A program made the position numbers and the translations under genes. 64,000 bases of DNA from Haloterrigena turkmenica DSM 5511 (lineage in GTDB: Archaea; Halobacteriota; Halobacteria; Halobacteriales; Natrialbaceae): assembly GCF_000025325.1 (NCBI RefSeq), contig NC_013743.1, forward strand, positions 2,294,001 through 2,358,000. The letters run 5' to 3'. Numbering within the stretch: the stretch's first letter is position 1; each line of letters starts with the position of its first letter. The notes under the pieces are model-generated. The model saw nothing but the letters and a program-made list of their open reading frames with translations, ran no database searches and was not told the origin of the DNA. Shown here in pieces: positions 9,922 through 18,185 of the stretch.

Positions 9922-10108
9922 AAGCGAAACCGAAAGCGACGTAGAAAACGAGCGCACGGGCGAGCACGCCGCAAAGCGCACGGGGCAGGAAGAGGCCTGC
10001 CAGCGCTGTGGTCGCAAGCAGGGGTTGGTCGGCAAGTACGACATCAACCTCTGTCGGCAGTGCTTCCGTGAGATCGCTCGCGACATGGGATTCAAGAAGT
10101 ATCGATAA
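9914..10108 (+). CDS. rps14: Small subunit ribosomal protein uS14, zinc-binding form
   Basis: This 64-residue protein is archaeal S14. Four cysteines at about 29, 32, 47 and 50 (CQRC and CRQC) form the zinc site typical of archaeal S14, and the C-terminus [11 protein letters not shown] is conserved. An acidic 20-residue N-terminal extension, absent from most S14 proteins, is probably a halophilic feature. It overlaps rpl5 by eight bases. Confidence 0.95.
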   Translation: MSESETESDVENERTGEHAAKRTGQEEACQRCGRKQGLVGKYDINLCRQCFREIARDMGFKKYR

Positions 10109-10109
10109 C

Positions 10110-10502
10110 ATGACTGGAAACGATCCACTCAGTAACGCGCTCTCGGGGCTCGACAACGCCGAGAGCGTGGGACATCTCACCCACGAGGTAACGCCCGCCT
10201 CGAACGAGATCGGCAGCGTGCTCGAGGTCTTCTACGACCGCGGGTACATCGACGGCTTCGAGTACGTCGACGACGGTAAAGCCGGTCAGTTCGAGGTCGA
10301 ATTGAAAGGAGCGATCAACGAGTGTGGCCCCGTCAAGCCCCGCTACAGCGCCGGTGCCGAGGACTTCGAGAAGTGGGAGAAGCGCTATCTCCCCGCTCGA
10401 GACTTCGGTGCGCTCGTCGTCACGACGAGCAGTGGCATCATGAGCCACTACGAGGCGCGTGAGCAGGGAATCGGCGGCCAGGTGATCGCATACGTCTACT
10501 AA
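10110..10502 (+). CDS. rps8: Small subunit ribosomal protein uS8
   Basis: This 130-residue protein is S8, a central-domain 16S rRNA binder. It has the C-terminal signature region [20 protein letters not shown] and ends GGQVIAYVY. The reading frame is open further upstream, but the ATG at 10110, one base after the rps14 stop, gives the expected N-terminus [18 protein letters not shown]. Confidence 0.95.
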   Translation: MTGNDPLSNALSGLDNAESVGHLTHEVTPASNEIGSVLEVFYDRGYIDGFEYVDDGKAGQFEVELKGAINECGPVKPRYSAGAEDFEKWEKRYLPARDFGALVVTTSSGIMSHYEAREQGIGGQVIAYVY

Positions 10503-10504
10503 CA

Positions 10505-11038
10505 ATGCGAGTTGAACTGGAAACCCCTGACAACGTAACCGTCGAGATCGACCACCTCGACGTAACCGTCGAGGGACCGGAGGGGAGCGTCACGCGACGC
10601 CTCTGGTACCCCGACGTGACCGTCGACGTCGAAGGCGACAGCGTGGTTATCGAAAGCGAGTCCGAGGACGCGAAGACGAACGCGACCGTCGGCACCTTCG
10701 AGAGCCACCTCACCAACGCCTTCCACGGCGTGACCGAGGGCTGGGAGTACAAGATGGAAGTCTTCTACTCTCACTTCCCGATGCAGGTCCGCGTGGAGGG
10801 CGACGAGGTCGTCATCGAGAACTTCCTCGGCGAAAAGGCAGCGCGACGAACGACTATCCACGGTGACACCGAAGTCTCCGTCGACGACGAGGCGCTGACG
10901 CTCTCCGGTCCGAACAAGGAGGACGTCGGCCAGACGGCGGCAGACATCGAGCAGCTGACACGCGTCAGCGGCAAGGACACCCGCGTCTTCCAGGACGGGG
11001 TCTACATCACCGAGAAACCCGCGACCGGAGGTGCCTGA
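10505..11038 (+). CDS. rpl6: Large subunit ribosomal protein uL6
   Basis: This 177-residue protein is archaeal L6, located near the sarcin-ricin loop. Two similar beta-rich halves are visible, the first with VTVEGPEGSVTRRLWYPDV and the second with VRVEGDEVVIENFLGEKAAR, consistent with the family's internal duplication. Two bases separate it from rps8 and three from rpl32e. Confidence 0.95.
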   Translation: MRVELETPDNVTVEIDHLDVTVEGPEGSVTRRLWYPDVTVDVEGDSVVIESESEDAKTNATVGTFESHLTNAFHGVTEGWEYKMEVFYSHFPMQVRVEGDEVVIENFLGEKAARRTTIHGDTEVSVDDEALTLSGPNKEDVGQTAADIEQLTRVSGKDTRVFQDGVYITEKPATGGA

Positions 11039-11041
11039 TAG

Positions 11042-11752
11042 ATGGCAGACGAAGAACCACAGGAACTCGAGGACATCAGCGGCGTCGGCGCGAGCAAGGC
11101 CGACGCGCTGCGCGATGCCGGTTTCGAGTCCATCGAGGACATCAAAGAGGCCGACCAGGACGACCTGGCCGAGGCCGAGGGCATCGGGAACGCACTCGCT
11201 GCACGTATCAAGGCCGACGTCGGTGACCTCGAGGTCACCGAGGAGACCGAGGCCGAGATCGAAGACGAGGGCGCCGAGGAAGAAGAGCCGGAGGAGGACG
11301 TCGAAACGGAGCTGCAGCCCCGTGGGCTGACCGAGAAGACGCCCGATCTCTCCGAGGAAGAACAACGGCTGCTCAACCGCCGCAAGAGCGAGGGCAAGCC
11401 GCAGTTCAACCGACAGGACTACCACAAGAAAAAGCGGACGCCCGAATCCTGGCGTCGACCCCGCGGCCAGCTATCGAAGCAGCGCCGCGGCATCAAGGGC
11501 AAGGGTCCGAAGGTCCAGGCCGGCTACCGCACGCCGAAGACCGTTCGGGGCAAACACCCCAGCGGCTTCGAGGAAGTCTACGTCGAGAACACGGACGACC
11601 TCGAGGGCGTCGACGGCGACACCGAGGCGGTCCGAATCTCCTCCTCGGTCGGCGCGCGCAAGCGCGAACGGATCGAGGAACAGGCCGAGGAGCAGGGCGT
11701 TCGCGTCCTGAACCCGACCTACGAGGAAGTCGAGGTGGAATCCAATGACTGA
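11042..11752 (+). CDS. rpl32e: Large subunit ribosomal protein eL32 with N-terminal helix-hairpin-helix domain
   Basis: The C-terminal 130 residues of this 236-residue protein are archaeal L32e ([19 protein letters not shown], then [20 protein letters not shown]). The first 60 residues form a helix-hairpin-helix-like domain ([20 protein letters not shown], then [19 protein letters not shown]) and are followed by a strongly acidic linker. The extension makes the protein nearly twice the length of L32e in non-halophiles. It overlaps rpl19e by eight bases. Confidence 0.94.
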   Translation: MADEEPQELEDISGVGASKADALRDAGFESIEDIKEADQDDLAEAEGIGNALAARIKADVGDLEVTEETEAEIEDEGAEEEEPEEDVETELQPRGLTEKTPDLSEEEQRLLNRRKSEGKPQFNRQDYHKKKRTPESWRRPRGQLSKQRRGIKGKGPKVQAGYRTPKTVRGKHPSGFEEVYVENTDDLEGVDGDTEAVRISSSVGARKRERIEEQAEEQGVRVLNPTYEEVEVESND

Positions 11753-12194
11753 TCTCTCCGCACAGAAGCGACTCGCAGCCGACGTCCTGGACGTCGGAGA
11801 GAACCGCGTCTGGCTCGACCCCGAAGCCCAGAGCGACATCGCCGAAGCGATCACTCGCGACGAAATCCGCGAACTCGTCGACGAGGGTCGCATTCAGGCC
11901 GACGACGCCAAGGGCAACTCCCGCGGCCGCGCTCGAGAACGCAACGAGAAGCGCGCCTACGGCCACCGCAAGGGCCCGGGCAAGCGCCGCGGCAAGAAGG
12001 GCGCCCGCCAGAACGAGAAGGAAGAGTGGCAGGACAAGATTCGCGCACAGCGACGGAAGCTGCGTGACCTCCGCGACAAGGGCGAACTTACGCCCACGCA
12101 GTACCGCGAGCTCTACAAGAAGGCTGGCGGCGGGGAGTTCCGTAGCGTCCGGTACCTGATGAACTACATCGACGAAAACTACGGTGACCAATAA
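11745..12194 (+). CDS. rpl19e: Large subunit ribosomal protein eL19
   Basis: This 149-residue basic helical protein is L19e, restricted to archaea and eukaryotes. It contains [20 protein letters not shown] and the arginine-rich [17 protein letters not shown]. It overlaps rpl32e by eight bases and rpl18 by one base. Confidence 0.95.
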   Translation: MTDLSAQKRLAADVLDVGENRVWLDPEAQSDIAEAITRDEIRELVDEGRIQADDAKGNSRGRARERNEKRAYGHRKGPGKRRGKKGARQNEKEEWQDKIRAQRRKLRDLRDKGELTPTQYRELYKKAGGGEFRSVRYLMNYIDENYGDQ

Positions 12195-12742
12195 TGGCGA
12201 CAGGACCACGATACAAAGTTCCGATGCGGCGTCGCCGTGAGGTCCGGACGGACTACCATCAGAGGTTGCGCCTGCTGAAATCGGGCAAACCGCGCCTCGT
12301 CGCTCGCAAGAGCAACAAGCACACTACGGCGCAGCTGATAACCCCCGGACCACAGGGCGACGAGACGCTCGCGAGCGCACACTCGAGCGATCTCGAGGAG
12401 TACGGTTGGGAAGCCCCCACGAGTAACATTTCCGCGGCGTACCTGACCGGCCTGCTGGCCGGCCAGCGAGCCGTCGAGGCCGGCGTCGAGGAAGCGGTAC
12501 TCGACATCGGTCTCAACACCGCGACACCCGGCAACAAGGTGTTCGCGGTGCAGGAGGGGGCCATCGACGCCGGCCTCGAGATCCCGCACAACGACAGCGT
12601 GCTCGCGGACTGGTCGCGTACCCGCGGCGAACACATCGCCGAGTACGCCGAGCAGCGAGACGAGCCGCTCTACAGCGGCGATTTCGACGCAACGGACCTA
12701 CCAGAACACTTCGACGAGGTACGAGAGGCGATTCTCGAATGA
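12194..12742 (+). CDS. rpl18: Large subunit ribosomal protein uL18
   Basis: This 182-residue protein is archaeal L18, a 5S rRNA binder. It opens with [20 protein letters not shown] and carries [19 protein letters not shown] in the RNA-binding region. The C-terminal part is acidic. Its end overlaps rps5 by four bases. Confidence 0.95.
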   Translation: MATGPRYKVPMRRRREVRTDYHQRLRLLKSGKPRLVARKSNKHTTAQLITPGPQGDETLASAHSSDLEEYGWEAPTSNISAAYLTGLLAGQRAVEAGVEEAVLDIGLNTATPGNKVFAVQEGAIDAGLEIPHNDSVLADWSRTRGEHIAEYAEQRDEPLYSGDFDATDLPEHFDEVREAILE

Positions 12743-13395
12743 GTGGAAACAACTACAACGACAGCGGATGGGAACCCGTCACCCGTCTCGGTCGGATGGT
12801 CCAAGAGGGCGACATCGACACGATGGACGACGCCCTCGCCTCGGGTCTCCCGCTGAAGGAGCCCGAGATCGTCGACCAGCTCCTGCCGGGACTGGACGAC
12901 GAGGTGCTGGACATCAACATGGTCCAGCGCATGACCGACTCCGGACGCCGCGTGAAGTTCCGATGTGTCGTCGTCGTGGGCAACCGCGACGGCTACGTCG
13001 GCTACGCGGAAGGCCGAGACGATCAGGTCGGCTCCGCCATCCAGAAGGCGATCGGTATCGCGAAGCTGAACATGATCAAGGTTCCCCGCGGCTCCGGGTC
13101 GTGGGAGGATCGTTCGGACCGGCCCCACTCGCTGACTCGACGGACGACCGGCAAGGCCGGCTCCGTCGAGGTCGAGGTCATTCCCGCCCCCGAAGGGCTG
13201 GGCCTGGCCGCCAGCGACACGGTTCGACACGTCCTCGAGCTGGCCGGCATCGAGAACGCCTGGACCAAGAGCCACGGCAACACTCGAACGACGGTCAACC
13301 TCGCGAAAGCGACGTTCAACGCACTCGAGAACGCGTCCCAGTCGCGCCACCCGCGACGGCGTCCCAACCGAGAGGAAGCCGAGGTGGGTGAGTAA
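12739..13395 (+). CDS. rps5: Small subunit ribosomal protein uS5
   Basis: This 218-residue protein is archaeal S5, important for mRNA unwinding and accuracy. It has the double-stranded-RNA-binding-like N-terminal domain ([20 protein letters not shown], then [12 protein letters not shown]) and the C-terminal [20 protein letters not shown] segment. It is coupled to rpl18 (ATGA) and overlaps rpl30 by one base. Confidence 0.96.
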   Translation: MSGNNYNDSGWEPVTRLGRMVQEGDIDTMDDALASGLPLKEPEIVDQLLPGLDDEVLDINMVQRMTDSGRRVKFRCVVVVGNRDGYVGYAEGRDDQVGSAIQKAIGIAKLNMIKVPRGSGSWEDRSDRPHSLTRRTTGKAGSVEVEVIPAPEGLGLAASDTVRHVLELAGIENAWTKSHGNTRTTVNLAKATFNALENASQSRHPRRRPNREEAEVGE

Positions 13396-13862
13396 TGAAG
13401 GCTGTCGTGCAGGTACGCGGTGAGGTGAACCGCCAGGAAGACGTCGAGGACACGCTGCAGATGCTCAACATCCACAGCGTCAACCACTGTGCACTCGTCC
13501 CCGAGACCGACACCTACACGGGGATGATCCACAAGGTCAACGACTACGTCGCACACGGCGAACCCGACGCCGAGGTGCTCGAGACCGTGCTCGAAAAGCG
13601 CGCCGAGCCCCTCGAGGGTCGACAGTCCGACGTCGACGAGGAGTGGCTGGCCGACAACACCGACTACGATGACTTCGGTGCACTGGCCGACGCGCTGCTC
13701 GCCGAGGAGACGACGCTTCGCGAGCAGGGGCTGTCGCCGACGCTGCGACTCCACCCCCCGCGTGGCGGCCACGAGGGAATCAAGAAACCGACGGCCGAGG
13801 GCGGCCAACTCGGAAAGCATACAACGGGTCAGATTAACGACCTGCTAGAATCGATGCGATAA
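13395..13862 (+). CDS. rpl30: Large subunit ribosomal protein uL30
   Basis: This 155-residue protein is the archaeal, longer form of L30. The N-terminal ferredoxin-like core (VVQVRGEVNRQEDVEDTLQM, LNIHSVNHCALV) is followed by the archaeal helical extension and the conserved LRLHPPRGGHEGIKKPTAEG. It lies two bases ahead of rpl15. Confidence 0.95.
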   Translation: MKAVVQVRGEVNRQEDVEDTLQMLNIHSVNHCALVPETDTYTGMIHKVNDYVAHGEPDAEVLETVLEKRAEPLEGRQSDVDEEWLADNTDYDDFGALADALLAEETTLREQGLSPTLRLHPPRGGHEGIKKPTAEGGQLGKHTTGQINDLLESMR

Positions 13863-13864
13863 CC

Positions 13865-14365
13865 ATGACGAGTAAAAAACGACGCCAACGCGGATCGCGC
13901 ACCCACAGCGGTGGTTCCCACAAGAACCGACGCGGTGCGGGCCACCGCGGTGGCCGCGGCCGTGCCGGACGCAGCAAACACGAATTCCACAACTACGAAC
14001 CGAAGGGGAAACACGGCTTCAAGCGCCCCCACGACATCCGCGAAGAGGTCGCGGAGATCGACGTCCAGAAACTCGACGAGGACGCGATCCTCTACGTCGC
14101 CGAGGGGCAGGCCGAAGAGACCGACGACGGCTACGCGATCGACGCACGCGATGTCGTCGAGGACGGCCACGAGGTCGACAAGGTGAAAGTCCTCGGTTCG
14201 GGCCAGGTCCGCAACGCCCTCGAGGTGACGGCGGACGCCTTCTCGGATGCAGCCGAGGAGAAACTCGAGGCCGCCGGCGGCGAGGCGCTGCTGACGGAAC
14301 GAGCGCAGGACGACGCCGAGGACGACTCCGAAGCGGACGCTGACGCTGAACAGGACGAGGAATAA
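13865..14365 (+). CDS. rpl15: Large subunit ribosomal protein uL15
   Basis: This 166-residue protein is archaeal L15. It begins with the basic, glycine-rich stretch GSRTHSGGSHKNRRGAGHRG that penetrates the 23S rRNA and ends in an acidic tail. It is the last ribosomal protein of the cluster and is followed three bases later by secY, the usual order in archaea and bacteria. Confidence 0.95.
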   Translation: MTSKKRRQRGSRTHSGGSHKNRRGAGHRGGRGRAGRSKHEFHNYEPKGKHGFKRPHDIREEVAEIDVQKLDEDAILYVAEGQAEETDDGYAIDARDVVEDGHEVDKVKVLGSGQVRNALEVTADAFSDAAEEKLEAAGGEALLTERAQDDAEDDSEADADAEQDEE

Positions 14366-14368
14366 CAT

Positions 14369-15871
14369 ATGGGATGGAAGGAAGCCGCCGAACCGGTCTT
14401 GACGCGGATGCCCACAGTGCGCCGTCCAGAGGGACACGTTCCCTTCAAGCGCAAGCTCATGTGGTCGGCCGGCATCCTCGTGTTGTACTTCTTCCTGACG
14501 AACATCGCCCTGCTCGGGGTCCAAACCGGAGGCGCCAACGACCTCTTCGGTCAGTTCCGTTCCGTGCTGGCCGGCGAGATGGGCTCGATCCTGCAGGTCG
14601 GTATCGGACCGATCGTCACCGCGAGCATCGTCTTGCAGTTGCTCGGTGGAGCGAACCTGCTCGGGCTCGATACCGACGACCCCCGAGATCAGGTGCTCTA
14701 CCAGGGGCTGCAGAAGCTGCTCGTCGTCATCATGACGGCGCTGACCGCGCTCCCGATGGTGTTCGCCGGCGACTTCCTTCCGGCTATGCAGTCGCTGAGT
14801 CTCGGCGGTCTCGAATTCAATCAGACGCAGGTCCAGGTGCTGATCTTCGCCCAAATCTTCGCCGGCGGGATTCTCCTGCTGTACATGGACGAAGTCGTCA
14901 GCAAATGGGGCGTCGGTAGCGGGATCGGCCTGTTCATCATCGCCAGCGTGAGCCAGAGCCTCGTCACCGGGTTCCTGCAGCCGACCCAGGGCGGGTTCTT
15001 CTACAACTGGTACCTGATCTTCACCGGTGAAATTCAGGTCGGTTCGCTGGTCTCCAGCGACGGGCTGATGACGCTGCTGGTCACCGACCAGGGCGGACAG
15101 CTCATCGCGCTGCTGACGACGCTGCTGATCTTCGGGATCGTCGTCTACGCGGAGTCCGTGCGGGTCGAGATCCCGCTCAGTCACGCCCGCGTCAAGGGTG
15201 CTCGCGGTCGCTTCCCCGTGAAGCTCATCTACGCGAGCGTCCTGCCGATGATCCTCGTTCGCGCGCTGCAGGCGAACGTGCAGTTCATCGGACAGATCCT
15301 CGCCACGCAAGGTGGCGCTAACGGCGAAGGGCCGATCCAGCTGTTCGGCCAGGAACTCGCGTGGCTCGGCACGTACTCCAACGGCCAGCCTGTTAGCGGG
15401 TTCTTCTACTACGTCGCGCCGATCTACTCGCCACAGGACTGGATGTGGTTCATGGGAGGCGTCACGCAAGACGCCTGGCAGGTGTTGATCCGGATGTCCA
15501 TCGACGTGACGTTCATGGTCGTCGGCGGCGCAGTGTTCGCTATCTTCTGGGTCGAGACGACCAACATGGGCCCCGAGGCCACCGCGAAACAGATCCAGAA
15601 CTCCGGGATGCAGATCCCCGGTTTCCGACAGAACGTCGGCGTCATCGAGAAGGTCATGGAGCGGTACATCCCGCAGGTGACCGTTATCGGCGGCGCACTG
15701 GTCGGCCTGCTGGCCGTCTGGGCGAACATGCTCGGTACCATCGGCGGCGTCTCCGGGACCGGCCTGCTGCTGGCCGTCTCCATCACCTACAAGCTCTACG
15801 AAGAGATCGCTGAAGAGCAGATGATGGAGATGCACCCGATGATGCGCGAGATGTTCGGCGGCGGCGACTAA
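14369..15871 (+). CDS. secY: Protein translocase subunit SecY
   Basis: This 500-residue, ten-TM protein is the central subunit of the Sec translocon. It opens with the archaeal MGWKEAAEPVLTRMPTVRRP and has a plug-like segment after TM1 (GGANDLFGQFRSVLAGEMGS) and the conserved cytoplasmic loop VRVEIPLSHARVKGARGRFP. The C-terminus is short. As final gene of the ribosomal operon it is co-expressed with the translation machinery. The next genes at 16093 start from their own promoter. Confidence 0.97.
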   Translation: MGWKEAAEPVLTRMPTVRRPEGHVPFKRKLMWSAGILVLYFFLTNIALLGVQTGGANDLFGQFRSVLAGEMGSILQVGIGPIVTASIVLQLLGGANLLGLDTDDPRDQVLYQGLQKLLVVIMTALTALPMVFAGDFLPAMQSLSLGGLEFNQTQVQVLIFAQIFAGGILLLYMDEVVSKWGVGSGIGLFIIASVSQSLVTGFLQPTQGGFFYNWYLIFTGEIQVGSLVSSDGLMTLLVTDQGGQLIALLTTLLIFGIVVYAESVRVEIPLSHARVKGARGRFPVKLIYASVLPMILVRALQANVQFIGQILATQGGANGEGPIQLFGQELAWLGTYSNGQPVSGFFYYVAPIYSPQDWMWFMGGVTQDAWQVLIRMSIDVTFMVVGGAVFAIFWVETTNMGPEATAKQIQNSGMQIPGFRQNVGVIEKVMERYIPQVTVIGGALVGLLAVWANMLGTIGGVSGTGLLLAVSITYKLYEEIAEEQMMEMHPMMREMFGGGD

Positions 15872-16051
15872 CGGACTCCATTTCTTCTCGCTGTTCGTCA
15901 ACTCACCAGCGACGGCGCTCGAGTCAATGCGGTTCGCACGCCCCGAGTGCCAGCGTTCCGCCTCGAGGTGATTGTCGGCAGAGCAGTCGGTTCGATCGGT
16001 ACCGAAACGGCAGTAAATAGCTGCCGAGGCGTCTCACCTGTTGTCGCAAGG

Positions 16052-16066
16052 CCGTGTTTTTACACC
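16052..16066 (+). promoter_or_regulatory. Probable TATA box of the thiolase-like gene
   Basis: The run GTTTTTACACC lies about 30-35 bases before the ATG at 16093. This spacing would place transcription start only a few bases before the start codon, a near-leaderless arrangement common in haloarchaea. Confidence 0.4.
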
Positions 16067-16092
16067 GAACTTCGTCTTACTCGGTTCACGGG

Positions 16093-17262
16093 ATGACAAC
16101 AGCGCAAGATGTAGCAATCATCGGCGCATCGATGACGAAGTTCGGGCAACGCGAGGATGAGTGGGTGCTCGACCTCCTCGCGGAAGCCGGCCTGAAGTGT
16201 CTCGCGGACGCGGGTGCCGACGCCGGCGACGTCGACCACCTGTACGTCTCGAACATGGCCAGCGGCGAGTTCGAGGGGATGACGGGCGTGATGAACGCCC
16301 TCGCTCACGACCTCGGCGCGATGCCGGCGTACACGCAGCGGATCGATCAGACGAGTTCCAGCGGCGGCGCGGGCATCTACGCCGCCTGGCAGTCGATCGC
16401 CAGCGGCGCCAGCGACGTGACCCTGCTCGTCGGCGGGGAGAAGATGACCCATCGGACGACCGGCGAGTCGACCGACATCATCGCCTCGGTCACTCACCCC
16501 GCCGAGTACAAACACGGCGTCACGCTGCCCTCCTTCGCCGGGCTAACGGCACGCAACTACCTCGAGCGGTTCGACGCGCCCCGAGAGAGCCTCGCGTGGG
16601 TCGCCGCCAAAAACCACAAGAACGGCGTCGATAACCCTCACGCGCAGTTCCAAAAAGAAGTCGACGTCGAGACGATCCTCGAGTCGCCGATCATCGCGGA
16701 TCCGCTGCGGCTGTACGACTTCTGTCCGGTCACCGACGGCTCGGCGGCCCTCCTGCTCTGTTCCGAGGAGACGGCCCAGGAGTACACGGACGACTACGTC
16801 GTCATTGCGGGCGTCGACGGCGCCACCGACACCCACGTCGTCCACGAGCGGGAGGATCCAACCGTGATGGGCGGCGTCGTCGAGAGCGGCAAGGGCGCCT
16901 ACGAGATGAGCGGCTACGGTCCCGACGACATCGACGTCGCCGAACTCCACGACATGTTCACTATCCTCGAGTTCCTCCAGATGGAGGGGCTGGGCTTCGC
17001 CGAACAGGGCGAAGCCTGGAAACTCATCGAGGAGGGGTACACCGAGCGCGACACGGGCGAACTGCCGATCAACACCTCGGGCGGACTCAAGTCGAAGGGC
17101 CACCCGCTGGGTGCCAGCGGGATCGCACAGGGCGTCGAGATCTACGAACAGCTCGTCGGCGAGGCCGGCCCGCGGCAGGTCGACGCCGACGTCGGCCTCT
17201 GCTGCAATGTCGGCGGCTTCGGCAACTGCGTTATCACCACCATCATGGAGGCAACACAATGA
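16093..17262 (+). CDS. Thiolase-family protein lacking the usual nucleophilic cysteine
   Basis: This 389-residue protein has the archaeal/SCP2-type thiolase fold. The N-terminal half begins DVAIIGASMTKFG. The C-terminal catalytic His block NTSGGLKSKGHPLGASG and the glycine-rich end GLCCNVGGFGNC are present. The position normally occupied by the acyl-accepting Cys (pattern CASGGAA) reads DQTSSSGGAG, so Ser replaces Cys. The ATG at 16093 is preferred over an upstream in-frame start because of promoter spacing and a normal N-terminus. It overlaps the following OB-fold gene by four bases, the standard archaeal thiolase-DUF35 pairing. Condensing or cleaving beta-ketoacyl-CoA is the family role, but the Ser substitution leaves the actual reaction open. 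Confidence 0.85.
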   Translation: MTTAQDVAIIGASMTKFGQREDEWVLDLLAEAGLKCLADAGADAGDVDHLYVSNMASGEFEGMTGVMNALAHDLGAMPAYTQRIDQTSSSGGAGIYAAWQSIASGASDVTLLVGGEKMTHRTTGESTDIIASVTHPAEYKHGVTLPSFAGLTARNYLERFDAPRESLAWVAAKNHKNGVDNPHAQFQKEVDVETILESPIIADPLRLYDFCPVTDGSAALLLCSEETAQEYTDDYVVIAGVDGATDTHVVHEREDPTVMGGVVESGKGAYEMSGYGPDDIDVAELHDMFTILEFLQMEGLGFAEQGEAWKLIEEGYTERDTGELPINTSGGLKSKGHPLGASGIAQGVEIYEQLVGEAGPRQVDADVGLCCNVGGFGNCVITTIMEATQ

Positions 17263-17663
17263 GCATGGACGCCTACGAGTACGAGGACGGCTCGATCAGC
17301 TACCCCGGTCACCCGCGCAGTCGCGGCGGCGCGGAGCCCGTCGGAACGATCGATCTCAGCGAGTACACCGGTGAAGTCGTCACCTGGACGACGAGCACGG
17401 CGACGCCGCCCGGCGTCCGCGAACCGAACACGCTCGCCGTCGTCGAATTCGACGTTAGCGAGGCGTCTGACGTCGCCTCGAGTAGTCGGACGCAGTCCGG
17501 CGACGGCGAGTCGGTCCGCGCGATCGGTCAGGTGACGACCGACGATATCGAGACCGGCGACGAAGTCGAACCCGTCTACGTCGAGGAACTCCGCGAACCC
17601 GGCGCCGGCATCCGCGAACCGGAGAGTCAGGACTGGGACGGCTACCGATTCGAACCGGTCTGA
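17259..17663 (+). CDS. OB-fold (DUF35-type) partner of the thiolase-like protein, without zinc ribbon
   Basis: The protein has 134 residues with the layout of DUF35 acyl-CoA-binding partners: a short N-terminal region with ISYPGHPRSRGGAEPVG, then an OB-like section (GEVVTWTTSTATPPGVREPN, AVVEFD) and a C-terminal strand (GDEVEPVYVEELRE). DUF35 proteins of archaeal thiolase/HMG-CoA synthase complexes usually carry a four-cysteine zinc ribbon, but this one has no cysteine at all. The start overlaps the thiolase stop (ATGA), so the two are probably translated together and bind each other. Confidence 0.75.
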   Translation: MSMDAYEYEDGSISYPGHPRSRGGAEPVGTIDLSEYTGEVVTWTTSTATPPGVREPNTLAVVEFDVSEASDVASSSRTQSGDGESVRAIGQVTTDDIETGDEVEPVYVEELREPGAGIREPESQDWDGYRFEPV

Positions 17664-17805
17664 GGACCGGCGTTCCTCGAGGATTTAGAGAACACGCATG
17701 GCTCGAGACGATCGAAGCTGAATGGATCTCGAGCCGAACAGAATTAAACGCTGATAGCGGACGATACTGGGATTCCAGGACCGTCGTCGGTAACGGCGAA
17801 CGCGA

Positions 17806-18069
17806 TTACTGGATGGAGTAGCCCGCCGCGATGGTCAGCAGGAAGACCATGAATACGGCGGTGGCCATCATGTAGCTGATCGACCGCGGCTCTTCCTTCA
17901 GGTGTTGGAAGTAGCCGGCGATCAGTCCGACCTTGATGATCGCCAGAATGATCGTTCCGATCAGCGCCATCTGGTAGCTGAACGCGTCGAAGTGGAAGAA
18001 GACGAACTTCCCCGTAGCCAGCGCCACCAGTGCGATGTATATGAGGGTGTACGTCCGAATATCAGCCAT
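17806..18069 (-). CDS. coxD: Cytochrome c oxidase subunit IV-type membrane protein
   Basis: This 87-residue protein has three predicted TM helices. The motif KVGLIAGYFQHLKEE between helices two and three is typical of the prokaryotic cytochrome oxidase subunit IV family. Translation upstream is open, but the ATG at 18069 fits the family length and follows a TATA-like GGTATAAG around 18097-18104. It probably joins the haem-copper oxidase formed by the CoxAC and CoxB products encoded at 22070-25566, though it is separated from them by three genes. Confidence 0.8.
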   Translation of the reverse strand: MADIRTYTLIYIALVALATGKFVFFHFDAFSYQMALIGTIILAIIKVGLIAGYFQHLKEEPRSISYMMATAVFMVFLLTIAAGYSIQ

Positions 18070-18185
18070 TGGTGTACAATGCGGATGACGGCCACTTATA
18101 CCTTCCTCAAACGATCGACGGCGGCGAGTCACGGTCCCCTTTCGACGTAGCTTCGCAGCCGGTTCTCGAGGGAAGCGACACGTAG

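Noticed and set aside
13829-15901. A 690-codon open frame on the minus strand opposite rpl15 and secY
   Set aside because: It is antisense to certain genes, rich in Arg/His/Asp/Gln without domain signatures, and is expected from codon bias in high-GC DNA.
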